19,137 nucleotides of DNA from an uncultured Bacteroidales bacterium (lineage in GTDB: Bacteria > Bacteroidota > Bacteroidia > Bacteroidales > Paludibacteraceae): positions 1 to 19,137 of the forward strand of contig CAKZZM010000097.1 of NCBI GenBank assembly GCA_937885465.1, written 5' to 3'. This document shows positions 5,681-19,084 of this stretch, piece by piece. Position numbers and translations under genes: made by a program. Position 1 is the stretch's first letter; the number at the start of each line of letters is the position of its first letter. Below the pieces are notes generated by a model. It worked only from the letters and a program-made list of their open reading frames with translations. It made no database searches and had not been told where the DNA came from.

Positions 5681-5753
5681 GCCTCTTTAGCTCAGCTGGT
5701 AGAGCACGTGATTTGTAATCTCGAGGCCGTTGGTTCGAGTCCGACAAGAGGCT
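5681..5753 (+). tRNA. tRNA-Thr (anticodon TGT)
   Basis: The acceptor arms GCCTCTT (5681-5687) and AAGAGGC (5746-5752) pair fully and T5753 is the discriminator. The D-arm GCTCAGCTGGTAGAGC and T-arm GTTCGAGTC are standard. Anticodon TGT is at 5714-5716 in the loop TTTGTAA and reads ACA. The 3' CCA is not encoded. Confidence 0.95.
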
Positions 5754-5774
5754 CTTAAACATAGAAAGTGCAAT

Positions 5775-5857
5775 GGGCGTGTTCCAGAGTGGCCAAATGG
5801 GGCAGACTGTAAATCTGCTGCGTCATCGCTTCGGTGGTTCGAATCCATCCGCGCCCA
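5775..5857 (+). tRNA. tRNA-Tyr (anticodon GTA)
   Basis: A class II tRNA of 83 bases with a long variable arm. GGGCGTG (5775-5781) pairs with CGCGCCC (5850-5856) with one G-U, and A5857 is the discriminator. Anticodon GTA is at 5809-5811 in CTGTAAA. The T-arm GGTTCGAATCC is normal. Confidence 0.95.
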
Positions 5858-5858
5858 C

Positions 5859-5932
5859 ACTCCGAGAGGAGTAGCGGAAGTCTTGAGCGAGTCAGGTGGA
5901 AGCTTGCTATCTCAACCTGATAAAGCCAAGAC
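5859..5932 (+). other. Structured spacer between tRNA-Tyr and tRNA-Gly
   Basis: The 94-base gap holds a small GNRA hairpin, ACTCC-GAGA-GGAGT (5859-5872). It also holds a two-layer stem, GTCTTG (5880-5885) with CAAGAC (5927-5932) and TCAGGT (5892-5897) with ACCTGA (5915-5920). No tRNA fold or ORF was found in it. It may guide processing of the polycistronic tRNA precursor. Confidence 0.4.
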
Positions 5933-5951
5933 AACTGCGGATTGCATTTTT

Positions 5952-6024
5952 GCGGAAATAGCTCAGTCGATAGAGCACTAGCCTTCCAAGCTGGGGGTCG
6001 CGGGTTTGAGTCCCGTTTTCCGCT
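5952..6024 (+). tRNA. tRNA-Gly (anticodon TCC)
   Basis: The acceptor arms GCGGAAA (5952-5958) and TTTCCGC (6017-6023) pair perfectly and T6024 is the discriminator. The D-arm GCTCAGTCGATAGAGC and T-arm CGGGTTTGAGTCCCG are normal. Anticodon TCC is at 5985-5987 in CTTCCAA. Confidence 0.95.
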
Positions 6025-6029
6025 CAAAA

Positions 6030-6056
6030 TGCCGAAAGGGCAAAAGCCGAAAGGCT
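6030..6056 (+). other. Two small GAAA hairpins between tRNA genes
   Basis: TGCC-GAAAG-GGCA (6030-6042) and AGCC-GAAA-GGCT (6045-6056) stand in tandem in the 41-base gap between tRNA-Gly and the second tRNA-Thr. They resemble processing or spacing hairpins in a tRNA precursor. Confidence 0.4.
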
Positions 6057-6065
6057 GAGTGATAT

Positions 6066-6137
<72 letters not shown>

Positions 6138-6221
6138 CAAAAGAAGCAAAGAGGCTTCGAAATGGAAAAATCTGAAAACAAACAGATAAAAAAAGTATAA
6201 CGTTATTCAAATTTATCTACT

Positions 6222-7409
<1,188 letters not shown>

Positions 7410-7431
7410 TTGTCAAAAGGGTAAAGTCGAA

Positions 7432-7480
7432 GGTCGCAAGACCGAGCGACAAACATGTCGGGCGGGCACTGCCTGCCCGA
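7432..7480 (+). other. Two hairpins between tuf and tRNA-Trp
   Basis: GGTC-GCAA-GACC (7432-7443) is a GNRA hairpin, lengthened by GTCG (7426-7429) with CGAC (7447-7450). A GC-rich hairpin follows at 7458-7480: TCGGGC with GCCCGA, extended inward with one G-U. No T run follows, so these look more like processing or partial pausing elements ahead of the tRNA than a terminator. Confidence 0.45.
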
Positions 7481-7485
7481 TATTT

Positions 7486-7556
7486 ACAGAAGTCCTCCAA
7501 TGGTAGGAGAGCGGTCTCCAAAACCGTCAATGTGGGTTCGATTCCTGCCTTCTGTG
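7486..7556 (+). tRNA. tRNA-Trp (anticodon CCA)
   Basis: The acceptor arms ACAGAAG (7486-7492) and CTTCTGT (7549-7555) pair perfectly with discriminator G7556. Anticodon CCA is at 7518-7520 in the loop CTCCAAA, and the T-arm GGGTTCGATTCCT is recognisable. Its place between tuf and secE is the usual one in Bacteroidales. Confidence 0.93.
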
Positions 7557-7760
7557 CAAAAAATACTGATATAATTATTGCTGAAAACAGGTAAAAGCGG
7601 CGGCTGAAAAGAGAGTTAGTGTTACCGAAAATTAAGGCAAGATTGGCAGAATAAAATACTAAATGAGCATCATTGCTTCAATCATGGGGTGGGGAAATAC
7701 GCCCTTTTGGTTGGGGTAATATTTTGCGGATATAAGAAGAAAAAGAAAAACTATACGGTT

Positions 7761-7949
7761 ATGAAGTTAGTTGATAACATCAAAGAGTCTTACAGAGAGT
7801 TGGTCTATAAAGTAACCTGGCCGACTATGAAGGAATTGCGCAACAGTTCAGTGGTGGTACTTATTGCTTCCTTAGTACTTGCACTGGTGGTGTGGCTTAT
7901 GGACTTTTGCTTCGAGCATCTGATGACTTTTATCTACGGACTATTCTAA
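7761..7949 (+). CDS. secE: Preprotein translocase subunit SecE
   Basis: A small membrane subunit of the SecYEG channel that stabilises SecY. The chosen start, ATG 7761, gives 62 residues beginning MKLVDNIKESYRELVYKVTW, the usual short bacterial SecE form. The conserved amphipathic segment with VTWPTMKEL is at about 17-25, followed by one transmembrane helix at about 30-55. An in-frame GTG at 7689 would add 24 residues, including KKKKK, but those do not look like SecE. It is followed 12 bases later by nusG. The 204 bases between tRNA-Trp and this gene contain no gene and only a poor promoter match near 7717-7726. Confidence 0.93.
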   Translation: MKLVDNIKESYRELVYKVTWPTMKELRNSSVVVLIASLVLALVVWLMDFCFEHLMTFIYGLF

Positions 7950-7961
7950 TATTTTAGCATC

Positions 7962-8507
7962 ATGGCAGAAAATAACATGAAATGGTATGTGCTAAAATCT
8001 ATTAGCGGTAAGGAGCAGAAGGTTAAGGAGTATATCGAGACCGCCTGCCGTACTGCTGATTTGGATCAGTTCGTCTCTCAAGTGCTTATTCCAACCGAGA
8101 AGGTTGTTGCTCTCCGCGGCGGTAAGCGCGTGGTGAAAGAGAAGGTTCTTTTGCCAGGCTATGTGTTGGTGGAGTGTAATCTGACCGACGAATGTTATCC
8201 GCGCTTGAGGAATGTGCCTAATGTATTGGGTTTTCTTTCTACTACTCGTGACCAGAGACCTACTCCCGTGCGCCAAGCAGAGATTAATAAACTGTTCGGT
8301 ACAGACGAGCAGGTAGAGGAGACGGTGTTCGTAGAAGAGAACTTCATCGTGGGCGATAAGGTGAAAGTGACGGATGGTCCGTTCAACGATTTCAGCGGAA
8401 CGGTTGAGGAAGTGATGAGCGACAAGAAGAAACTGAAGGTCATTGTTACAATCTTTGATCGTCAGACACCTCTTGAACTATCTTTTAACCAAGTAGTAAA
8501 GGAGTAG
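7962..8507 (+). CDS. nusG: Transcription termination/antitermination factor NusG
   Basis: NusG binds RNA polymerase, suppresses or modulates pausing and links transcription with translation or Rho. The 181 residues comprise the N-terminal NGN domain (about 6-110; MKWYVLKSISGKEQKVKEYI, then LLPGYVLVECNL) and a C-terminal KOW domain (about 129-156; VGDKVKVTDGPFNDFSGTV). Start ATG 7962 is 12 bases after secE; an inner ATG at 7977 is possible but less conventional. The gene forms the standard secE-nusG pair ahead of the ribosomal protein genes. Confidence 0.96.
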   Translation: MAENNMKWYVLKSISGKEQKVKEYIETACRTADLDQFVSQVLIPTEKVVALRGGKRVVKEKVLLPGYVLVECNLTDECYPRLRNVPNVLGFLSTTRDQRPTPVRQAEINKLFGTDEQVEETVFVEENFIVGDKVKVTDGPFNDFSGTVEEVMSDKKKLKVIVTIFDRQTPLELSFNQVVKE

Positions 8508-8509
8508 GA

Positions 8510-8545
8510 GACTATGTTACGGGTCGTTGGTACTACTCGATAGTT
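8510..8545 (+). promoter_or_regulatory. Candidate L1-binding regulatory hairpin before rplK
   Basis: ACTAT (8511-8515) pairs with ATAGT (8540-8544), and CGGGT (8520-8524) with ACTCG (8535-8539) including a G-U. The four bases GTTA are unpaired on the left side only. An asymmetric internal loop between two helices recalls the mRNA target of ribosomal protein L1, which in other bacteria represses the rplK-rplA transcript. The bases were not compared with a consensus. Confidence 0.35.
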
Positions 8546-8576
8546 TTATATTAACTATTTATAACAAGTAAGAATT

Positions 8577-9002
8577 ATGGCTAAAGAAATTGCTGGCTTT
8601 ATTAAATTACAAATCAAAGGCGGCGCAGCAAACCCCTCCCCCCCGGTAGGACCGGCTCTCGGTTCGAAAGGTATTAACATAATGGAGTTTTGCAAACAAT
8701 TCAATGCCAGAACCCAAGACAAGGCAGGTAAAGTTCTTCCTGTTGTTATCACTTACTATAGCGATAAGTCTTTTGACTTTGTTGTAAAGACTCCTCCTGT
8801 TGCTATCCAACTATTGGAAGCAGCCAAGGTTAAGTCCGGTTCAGCAGAGCCTAACCGCCAGAAGGTGGCGACTGTTACCGCCGAGCAAGTGCGTGCAATA
8901 GCAGAGGACAAGATGCCTGACCTCAACTGCTTCGAAGTGGAGAGTGCTATTAAAATGGTAGCCGGAACCGCTCGTTCAATGGGTATTACTGTTAAAGATT
9001 AA
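8577..9002 (+). CDS. rplK: 50S ribosomal protein L11
   Basis: L11 forms the GTPase-associated centre with 23S rRNA near the stalk base. The 141 residues match the normal length, with the N-terminal proline-rich switch region NPSPPVGPALGSKGINIMEF (19-38) and a C-terminal rRNA-binding domain ending GTARSMGITVKD. A long run of C (8634-8644) encodes the proline segment. It is followed 14 bases later by rplA, the normal L11-L1 order. Confidence 0.98.
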   Translation: MAKEIAGFIKLQIKGGAANPSPPVGPALGSKGINIMEFCKQFNARTQDKAGKVLPVVITYYSDKSFDFVVKTPPVAIQLLEAAKVKSGSAEPNRQKVATVTAEQVRAIAEDKMPDLNCFEVESAIKMVAGTARSMGITVKD

Positions 9003-9016
9003 GCTTCAATTGTATT

Positions 9017-9709
9017 ATGAGTAAACTGACAAAAAATCAAAAGTTGGCTGCCTCTAAGATTGAAGCAGGTAAAACCTATTCGATTGAAGAAGCGGCTGCC
9101 CTCGTGAAAGAGATTACAACCACTAAGTTCGATGCCTCTGTTGACATTGATGTGCGTTTGGGTGTTGACCCCCGCAAAGCCAACCAGATGGTTCGCGGCG
9201 TTGTTAGTCTGCCTCACGGCACCGGTAAGCAAGTAAGGGTTCTTGCGCTGTGTACACCCGATCAGGAAGCGGCTGCAAAAGAAGCAGGTGCTGACTATGT
9301 AGGTCTGGATGAGTACATTGAGAAGATTAAAGGCGGTTGGACTGATGTAGATGTTATCATTACCATGCCTTCTGTCATGGGTAAGATCGGTGCATTAGGT
9401 CGTATTCTCGGTCCTCGCGGACTGATGCCTAACCCCAAGAGCGGTACTGTAACAATGGATGTTGCAAAGGCTGTGAAAGAGGTTAAGCAGGGTAAGATCG
9501 ACTTCAAGGTTGATAAGTTCGGTATCGTTCATACCTCTATCGGTAAAGTGTCATTCAACGCTGAGCAGATAACCGACAACGCTAAGGAGTTCGTTCAGAC
9601 GCTTATTAAACTCAAGCCTTCTGTAAGTAAAGGTACCTATGTAAAGAGCATTTATCTTTCAAGTACGATGAGCCAAGGGATAAAGGTTGATCCTAAGACA
9701 ATGGAGTAA
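9017..9709 (+). CDS. rplA: 50S ribosomal protein L1
   Basis: L1 builds the mobile arm near the ribosomal exit site and often represses its own mRNA. The 230-residue product is full length. It shows the typical VDIDVRLGVDPRKANQMVRG segment near 42-61, GRILGPRGLMPNPKSGTV in the middle, and the C-terminal SSTMSQGIKVDP. The start ATG lies 14 bases after rplK, consistent with a shared transcript. Confidence 0.98.
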   Translation: MSKLTKNQKLAASKIEAGKTYSIEEAAALVKEITTTKFDASVDIDVRLGVDPRKANQMVRGVVSLPHGTGKQVRVLALCTPDQEAAAKEAGADYVGLDEYIEKIKGGWTDVDVIITMPSVMGKIGALGRILGPRGLMPNPKSGTVTMDVAKAVKEVKQGKIDFKVDKFGIVHTSIGKVSFNAEQITDNAKEFVQTLIKLKPSVSKGTYVKSIYLSSTMSQGIKVDPKTME

Positions 9710-9749
9710 ACCGTGAACCACTTATTGTTAATCATTAAAAGTAAAGAAA

Positions 9750-10283
9750 ATGAAAAAGGAAGATAAGAATGCCGTCATCGAACAACTGAGAGAGCAGATT
9801 GCCTCATACTCTCACTTCTATGTTACTAACATCGAAGGTTTAGATGCAGGAAAGACAAGTCAGTTGCGTCGCGACTGCTTCAAGCAATCGATAAAGTTGC
9901 TCGTGGTAAAGAACACCTTGCTTAAGAAAGCATTGGAAAGTAACGAGGATATTGATGCCACTCTGTTAGATACGCTGAAAGGTAACACCGCACTTATGCT
10001 CTGCAATACGGGTAATGTGCCGGCACGCCTCATCAAGCAATATCGTGAGAAGGACAAAAAGAACCCCGATGCTAAACCCGCCCTCAAGGCAGCCTTTGTA
10101 GAGTCAACCACCTATGTAGGTGCTGACCAGTTAGACTTCCTCTGCGCTGTCAAGAGCAAGAACGAACTTATTGCCGACCTTGTTGCATTGCTGCAATCGC
10201 CTGCAAAGAATGTTCTTGGCGCACTCCAATCAGGAGGTAACACCATCCATGGCGTACTCAAGACGCTGGGTGAAAGAGAATAA
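9750..10283 (+). CDS. rplJ: 50S ribosomal protein L10
   Basis: L10 anchors L7/L12 dimers at the base of the stalk. The 177 residues include the rRNA-binding N-terminal domain (FYVTNIEGLDAGKTSQLRRD; VVKNTLLKKAL) and a C-terminal helix that should bind L12 (PAKNVLGALQSGGNTIHGVL). It follows rplA by 40 bases and precedes rplL by 33. The gap upstream is too short to show a clear L10-L12 repressor site. Confidence 0.97.
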   Translation: MKKEDKNAVIEQLREQIASYSHFYVTNIEGLDAGKTSQLRRDCFKQSIKLLVVKNTLLKKALESNEDIDATLLDTLKGNTALMLCNTGNVPARLIKQYREKDKKNPDAKPALKAAFVESTTYVGADQLDFLCAVKSKNELIADLVALLQSPAKNVLGALQSGGNTIHGVLKTLGERE

Positions 10284-10316
10284 ACTTAAATTAAAAAACA
10301 TTAAAATTATACAACA

Positions 10317-10694
10317 ATGGCAGATCTTAAAGCTTTTGCTGAACAATTGGTTAACCTCACAGTTAAAGAAGTTAACGAACTCGCTAATATCCTCAAAGAG
10401 GAATATGGTATCGAACCCGCCGCTGCTGCTGTGGCAGTTGCAGCCGGTCCTGCAGCCGCTGCTGCTCCCGCTGAAGAAGAGAAGACATCTTTCGATGTTG
10501 TTCTTAAGTCAGCAGGTGCTGCTAAACTCCAAGTAGTTAAGGCTGTTAAGGAGCAAACAGGTCTTGGTCTGAAAGAGGCTAAGGACTTAGTTGACAGTGC
10601 TCCTTCCGTAGTTAAGGAAGGTGTTGACAAGGCTACCGCTGAGGCTCTCAAGAAGGCTCTTGAAGAGACCGGTGCTGAAGTCGAACTTAAGTAA
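10317..10694 (+). CDS. rplL: 50S ribosomal protein L7/L12
   Basis: The multicopy stalk protein that recruits translation GTPases. The 125 residues show the three expected parts: an N-terminal dimerisation domain (about 1-32), an alanine-rich flexible hinge (about 35-55), and the conserved C-terminal domain with LKSAGAAKLQVVKAVKEQTG and GLKEAKDLVDSAP. Composition and codon use fit a very highly expressed gene. A strong hairpin terminator lies 20 bases downstream. Confidence 0.98.
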   Translation: MADLKAFAEQLVNLTVKEVNELANILKEEYGIEPAAAAVAVAAGPAAAAAPAEEEKTSFDVVLKSAGAAKLQVVKAVKEQTGLGLKEAKDLVDSAPSVVKEGVDKATAEALKKALEETGAEVELK

Positions 10695-10714
10695 TCAACC
10701 GCGACAACGGTTTA

Positions 10715-10747
10715 GGTTTAGATCCCGAAGGGGGTCTAAACCTTTTT
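10715..10747 (+). terminator. Intrinsic terminator or attenuator between rplL and rpoB
   Basis: GGTTTAGATCCC (10715-10726) and GGGGTCTAAACC (10731-10742) form a 12-pair stem (one G-U) around the loop GAAG, followed by TTTTT (10743-10747). It can release most polymerases after the ribosomal genes, keeping RNA polymerase subunits at lower expression than L7/L12. In E. coli a partial terminator sits at the same place. Confidence 0.88.
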
Positions 10748-10758
10748 GTCTTAATATA

Positions 10759-10803
10759 ACTATGCTGTTAATTTGTGTTAAAATTAAAATAATATAGCAT
10801 AGT
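10759..10803 (+). promoter_or_regulatory. AT-rich inverted repeats upstream of rpoB
   Basis: ACTATGCT (10759-10766) and AGCATAGT (10796-10803) are a perfect 8-bp inverted repeat. Inside, TTAATTT (10768-10774) pairs with AAATTAA (10781-10787) around six bases. TAATTTG at 10769-10775 is one base short of a -7 promoter box. The region could hold an rpoB promoter or operator; no clean consensus is seen. Confidence 0.35.
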
Positions 10804-10839
10804 AAAACTGAATTATAATTAAATAATAGCATCTACACA

Positions 10840-13800
10840 ATGTCTGTTAAAAATCAAAAGAGCAGAGTCAGTTTTGCTTCAATAAAGAAGCAGATGCCCT
10901 TCCCTGACTTCTTGGATATTCAGTTGAAGAGTTTCCATGATTTCTTCAGCATGGATACGTCGCCCGAGCAGCGCCGTGAGGAAGGTTTGTATAAGGTCTT
11001 TTCAGAGAACTTCCCTATAGCTGACGCTCGAAATAATTTCATTCTCGAATTTTTAGATTATTACATCGACCGTCCTCGTTACTCTATCAAAGAGTGCCTG
11101 ATGCGCGGTCTGACATATAGTGTGCCGTTGAAAGCTAAATTGAAGCTCTATTGTACTGACCCCGACCACGAGGATTTCGATACGGTTATTCAAGATGTCT
11201 TCCTTGGCACTATTCCTTACATGACCCCGCAAGGCACCTTTGTTATAAATGGTGCAGAGCGTGTTATTGTAAGCCAGTTACACCGTTCGCCTGGTGTGTT
11301 CTTTGGCAGCAGTATTCACTCCAACGGAACGAAACTCTATTCGGCTCGTATCATCCCCTTCCGCGGTTCGTGGATCGAGTTTGCAACCGATATCAATAAG
11401 GTTATGTACGCTTACATCGACCGTAAGAAGAAATTACCTGTTACCACTCTTCTCCGTGCTATCGGTTTTGAGAGTGATAAGGATATTCTCGATAGCTTCG
11501 ACCTTGCTGATGAGGTAAAGGTTAGGAAGTCCAATATGAGCAAGATAGTCGGCAGAGTATTGGCAGGTAACGTGATGAAGGTATGGACGGAGGACTTTGT
11601 TGATGAGGATACCGGTGAGGTCGTTTCTATTGAGCGTAATGAGGTTATCATTGAGCGTGAGACGGAACTGACCCAAGAGCATTGCAACACTATCTTAGAG
11701 AGCGGTGCCAAAACAATACTTCTGCATAAAGAGGGTGTTGAGGAAGAAGATTTCTCTATTATCTTCAATACCTTGCAGAAAGATCCGTCACGCTCGGAGA
11801 AGGAGGCAGTCCTCTATATCTATCGTCAACTTCGCAATGCTGAGCCTGCCGATGATGCAACGGCTCGCGAGGTTATTAATAACCTGTTCTTCTCGGAAAA
11901 GCGTTACGACCTCGGTGAGGTTGGCCGTTACCGTATCAACCGCAAGTTAGGGCTTAAGACCGACATGGAGGTGCGCACACTGACCAAGGAGGATATTATT
12001 GAGATTATCAAGCATCTTGTCAAGCTGATTAATTCTAATGCTGAGGTTGACGATATAGACCACTTGAGCAACCGTCGCGTACGCACTGTAGGCGAGCAGT
12101 TGTATAATCAGTTCGGCATAGGTCTCGCTCGTATGAGCCGTACTATCCGTGAGCGTATGAATGTGCGTGATAACGAAGTGTTTACTCCTACCGATTTGAT
12201 TAACTCGAAGGCAATATCTTCAGTTATTAACTCGTATTTCGGCACGAATGCCCTCTCGCAGTTCATGGATCAGCAGAACCCGTTGGCAGAGATAACGCAT
12301 AAGCGTCGTATGTCGGCGTTAGGCCCCGGCGGTCTGAGCCGTGACAGAGCAGGCTTTGAGGTTCGAGATGTGCACTATACCCACTATGGTCGTCTCTGCC
12401 CGATTGAGACACCTGAAGGTCCTAATATCGGTCTTATATCTTCGCTTTGTATATATGCAAAGATTAATAACCTCGGCTTTATCGAGACTCCTTACCGCAA
12501 GGCAAACGGAGGTAAGGTTGATCTCTCTGATAAAGGTATAGTCTATATGACTGCTGAGGATGAGGAGAATTATATTGTGGCACAAGGAAACGCCCCGTTG
12601 GACGATGACGGCAGGTTCATCCGCTCGCGTGTTAAGTCGCGTTATAAGGACGACTTCCCCGTTGTTCAGCCCGAAGAGGTCGGTTTGATGGATGTGGCTC
12701 CTTCGCAGATAGCCTCTATCGCCGCTGCTCTTATTCCGTTCCTTGAGCATGACGATGCTCACCGTGCCCTCATGGGGTCGAACATGATGCGTCAGGCAGT
12801 GCCTCTCGTTCGCCCCGAAGCACCTATCGTAGGTACAGGTATTGAGAGTCAGTTGATTGAAGACTCACGCACGCAGTTAGTGGCAGAAGGTGCAGGTACC
12901 GTAATTTATGTTGATGCCGATCATATCCGTATCCGTTACGACCGCACCGAGGATGAAGACTTTGTTAGTTTCGAGTCGGCGGAAAAAGAGTATAAATTGC
13001 CGAAGTTCCAAAAGACGAACCAGAATACCACTATCGACCTTCATCCTATCGTTCGCAAGGGCGACCGCGTGGAGGCAGGTCAGATTCTGACCGAAGGTTA
13101 TGCTACTCAGGCGGGTGAACTCGCCCTCGGCAAGAACCTTAAGGTGGCTTATATACCATGGAAAGGCTATAACTATGAGGACGCTATCGTTCTGTCAGAG
13201 CGTATAGTACGCGAAGATATGTTCACTTCAGTGCATGTGGTTGAAGAACTGCTTGAGGTGCGCGAAACGAAGCGTGGCGTTGAGGAGTTTACCGCTGATA
13301 TTCCAAATGTCAGTGAGGATGCTACAAGGAATCTCGATGAGCGTGGTATAATCCGCATAGGTGCACATATTCAGCCCGGTGACATTATCGTTGGTAAGAT
13401 CACTCCTAAGGGAGAGTCTGACCCGTCTCCTGAAGAGAAACTGCTGAAAGCCATCTTCGGTGAGAAGGCAGGCGATGTAAAGGACGCATCGTTGAAAGCA
13501 AGTCCGTCGCTCGAAGGTGTTATCGTCGGTAAGAGTCTTTACAAACGCAGCATCAAAGATCGTAAGGAGAAGATGGAGGAGAAGGTGCAACTGGCAGCAC
13601 TCGATGCAAAACACGAGCAAGATCAAGAAAACCTAAAGAAGGAACTTGTTCATAAACTGCTCGTTATCATCAGCGATAAGGTGTCTGTCGGAATTAAGGA
13701 CTTTATGGGTACTGAACTTATCACCCGTAATGCTCGTTTCACCGAAGAAAACCTTATGCAGATTGACTATCAGTCTGTTCTTCTTGAGCGTTGGACTACC

Positions 13801-14652
13801 GATGAGCACCGCAATGACCTTATCCGTCAGTGTGTTCTCAATTACTTGCGTCGCAGCAAGGAGTTGGATGCAGTGCTGAAACGCGAGAAATTCAACCTCA
13901 CCATCGGTGACGAACTGCCAAATGGCATCATCGAGATGGCAAAAGTATATATTGTCAAGAGTCGCAAGATTCGCGTTGGTGATAAGATGGCAGGTAGGCA
14001 TGGTAATAAGGGTATCGTGTCAAAGATTGTTCGCGTTGAGGATATGCCGTTCCTTGAGGACGGAACGCCGGTAGATATCGTTCTGAATCCGCTTGGTGTG
14101 CCTTCTCGTATGAATATCGGTCAGATATTCGAGGCTGTACTCGGTTGGGCCGGTAGCCGACTTGGGGTAAACTTCTCTACTCCTATCTTCGATGGTTGTA
14201 CGGTGGAAGATTTGGATAAGTGGACAGACGAAGCCGGTCTGCCTCGTTCCGGTAAGACTTATCTTTACGATGGTGGTACCGGTGAGCGTTTCGACCAACC
14301 CGCAACAGTAGGTGTTACCTACTTCATGAAACTGGGGCACATGGTTGATGATAAGATGCACGCCCGTTCGATAGGACCTTACAGTCTTATCACTCAACAG
14401 CCGCTCGGCGGTAAAGCTCAGTTCGGTGGTCAGCGTTTCGGTGAGATGGAGGTTTGGGCTATCGAGGCATTCGGTGCCGCTCATGTGCTGCGCGAGATAC
14501 TGACCGTGAAGTCTGACGATGTAACAGGTCGTGCACGTACATACGAGGCTATCGTCAAAGGTGAACCGTTCCCGACGCCTGGATTACCCGAATCGTTCAA
14601 TGTGCTGCTGCACGAACTGCAAGGCTTGGCTTTGTCAATAAAGATGGAATAA
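10840..14652 (+). CDS. rpoB: RNA polymerase beta subunit
   Basis: The second-largest catalytic subunit of RNA polymerase, 1270 residues and intact. The rifampicin-binding region at 468-496 is clear: D477, H487 and S492 correspond to E. coli D516, H526 and S531, and all carry the sensitive-type residue. The active-centre segment DKMAGRHGNKG (1048-1058) has the conserved lysines K1049 and K1057. The C-terminal region with SRMNIGQ, GGKAQFGGQRFGEMEVWA and a VLLHELQGLALSI end is normal. It begins 145 bases after rplL, behind the attenuator, and is followed 27 bases later by rpoC. Confidence 0.99.
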   Translation: MSVKNQKSRVSFASIKKQMPFPDFLDIQLKSFHDFFSMDTSPEQRREEGLYKVFSENFPIADARNNFILEFLDYYIDRPRYSIKECLMRGLTYSVPLKAKLKLYCTDPDHEDFDTVIQDVFLGTIPYMTPQGTFVINGAERVIVSQLHRSPGVFFGSSIHSNGTKLYSARIIPFRGSWIEFATDINKVMYAYIDRKKKLPVTTLLRAIGFESDKDILDSFDLADEVKVRKSNMSKIVGRVLAGNVMKVWTEDFVDEDTGEVVSIERNEVIIERETELTQEHCNTILESGAKTILLHKEGVEEEDFSIIFNTLQKDPSRSEKEAVLYIYRQLRNAEPADDATAREVINNLFFSEKRYDLGEVGRYRINRKLGLKTDMEVRTLTKEDIIEIIKHLVKLINSNAEVDDIDHLSNRRVRTVGEQLYNQFGIGLARMSRTIRERMNVRDNEVFTPTDLINSKAISSVINSYFGTNALSQFMDQQNPLAEITHKRRMSALGPGGLSRDRAGFEVRDVHYTHYGRLCPIETPEGPNIGLISSLCIYAKINNLGFIETPYRKANGGKVDLSDKGIVYMTAEDEENYIVAQGNAPLDDDGRFIRSRVKSRYKDDFPVVQPEEVGLMDVAPSQIASIAAALIPFLEHDDAHRALMGSNMMRQAVPLVRPEAPIVGTGIESQLIEDSRTQLVAEGAGTVIYVDADHIRIRYDRTEDEDFVSFESAEKEYKLPKFQKTNQNTTIDLHPIVRKGDRVEAGQILTEGYATQAGELALGKNLKVAYIPWKGYNYEDAIVLSERIVREDMFTSVHVVEELLEVRETKRGVEEFTADIPNVSEDATRNLDERGIIRIGAHIQPGDIIVGKITPKGESDPSPEEKLLKAIFGEKAGDVKDASLKASPSLEGVIVGKSLYKRSIKDRKEKMEEKVQLAALDAKHEQDQENLKKELVHKLLVIISDKVSVGIKDFMGTELITRNARFTEENLMQIDYQSVLLERWTTDEHRNDLIRQCVLNYLRRSKELDAVLKREKFNLTIGDELPNGIIEMAKVYIVKSRKIRVGDKMAGRHGNKGIVSKIVRVEDMPFLEDGTPVDIVLNPLGVPSRMNIGQIFEAVLGWAGSRLGVNFSTPIFDGCTVEDLDKWTDEAGLPRSGKTYLYDGGTGERFDQPATVGVTYFMKLGHMVDDKMHARSIGPYSLITQQPLGGKAQFGGQRFGEMEVWAIEAFGAAHVLREILTVKSDDVTGRARTYEAIVKGEPFPTPGLPESFNVLLHELQGLALSIKME

Positions 14653-14679
14653 TTAACAGAACGCTAAAAATTTGCAATA

Positions 14680-18953
<4,274 letters not shown>

Positions 18954-18957
<4 letters not shown>

Positions 18958-19003
18958 CCTATCAAAAAAAGTGAGGCATTCGCCTCACTTTTTTGATAGT
19001 TAG
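18954..19003 (+). terminator. Intrinsic terminator after rpoC
   Basis: GTGAGGC (18971-18977) and GCCTCAC (18982-18988) pair around ATTC. The stem is lengthened by seven A against six T and then CTATC/GATAG and CTAA/TTAG. The T run is 18989-18994. The A and T runs make it usable in both directions. Confidence 0.9.
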
Positions 19004-19042
19004 AAGTAAAAGGTAGAACGTCCGGGCAGAGTCCTAAAGTCG

Positions 19043-19080
19043 AAAAAAGAAGACTGCCGAATTTTATATTCGGCAGTCTT
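19043..19080 (-). terminator. Terminator of the minus-strand tRNA
   Basis: AAGACTGCCGAA (19050-19061) and TTCGGCAGTCTT (19069-19080) form a perfect 12-bp stem. On the minus strand it is followed by a run of T (19048-19043), so it ends transcription coming from the tRNA at the right edge. Confidence 0.8.
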
Positions 19081-19084
19081 TATG

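Noticed and set aside
5880..5932. Degenerate tRNA between tRNA-Tyr and tRNA-Gly
   Set aside because: The two-layer stem has no T-loop TTC motif and cannot be folded as a cloverleaf.
7717..7726. secE promoter TAATATTTTG
   Set aside because: The spacing between TA and TTTG is four bases instead of two, and no TTTG box is placed 20 bases upstream.
7689..7760. N-terminal extension of SecE from GTG 7689
   Set aside because: The extra 24 residues have no SecE-like features, and ATG 7761 gives the standard short protein.
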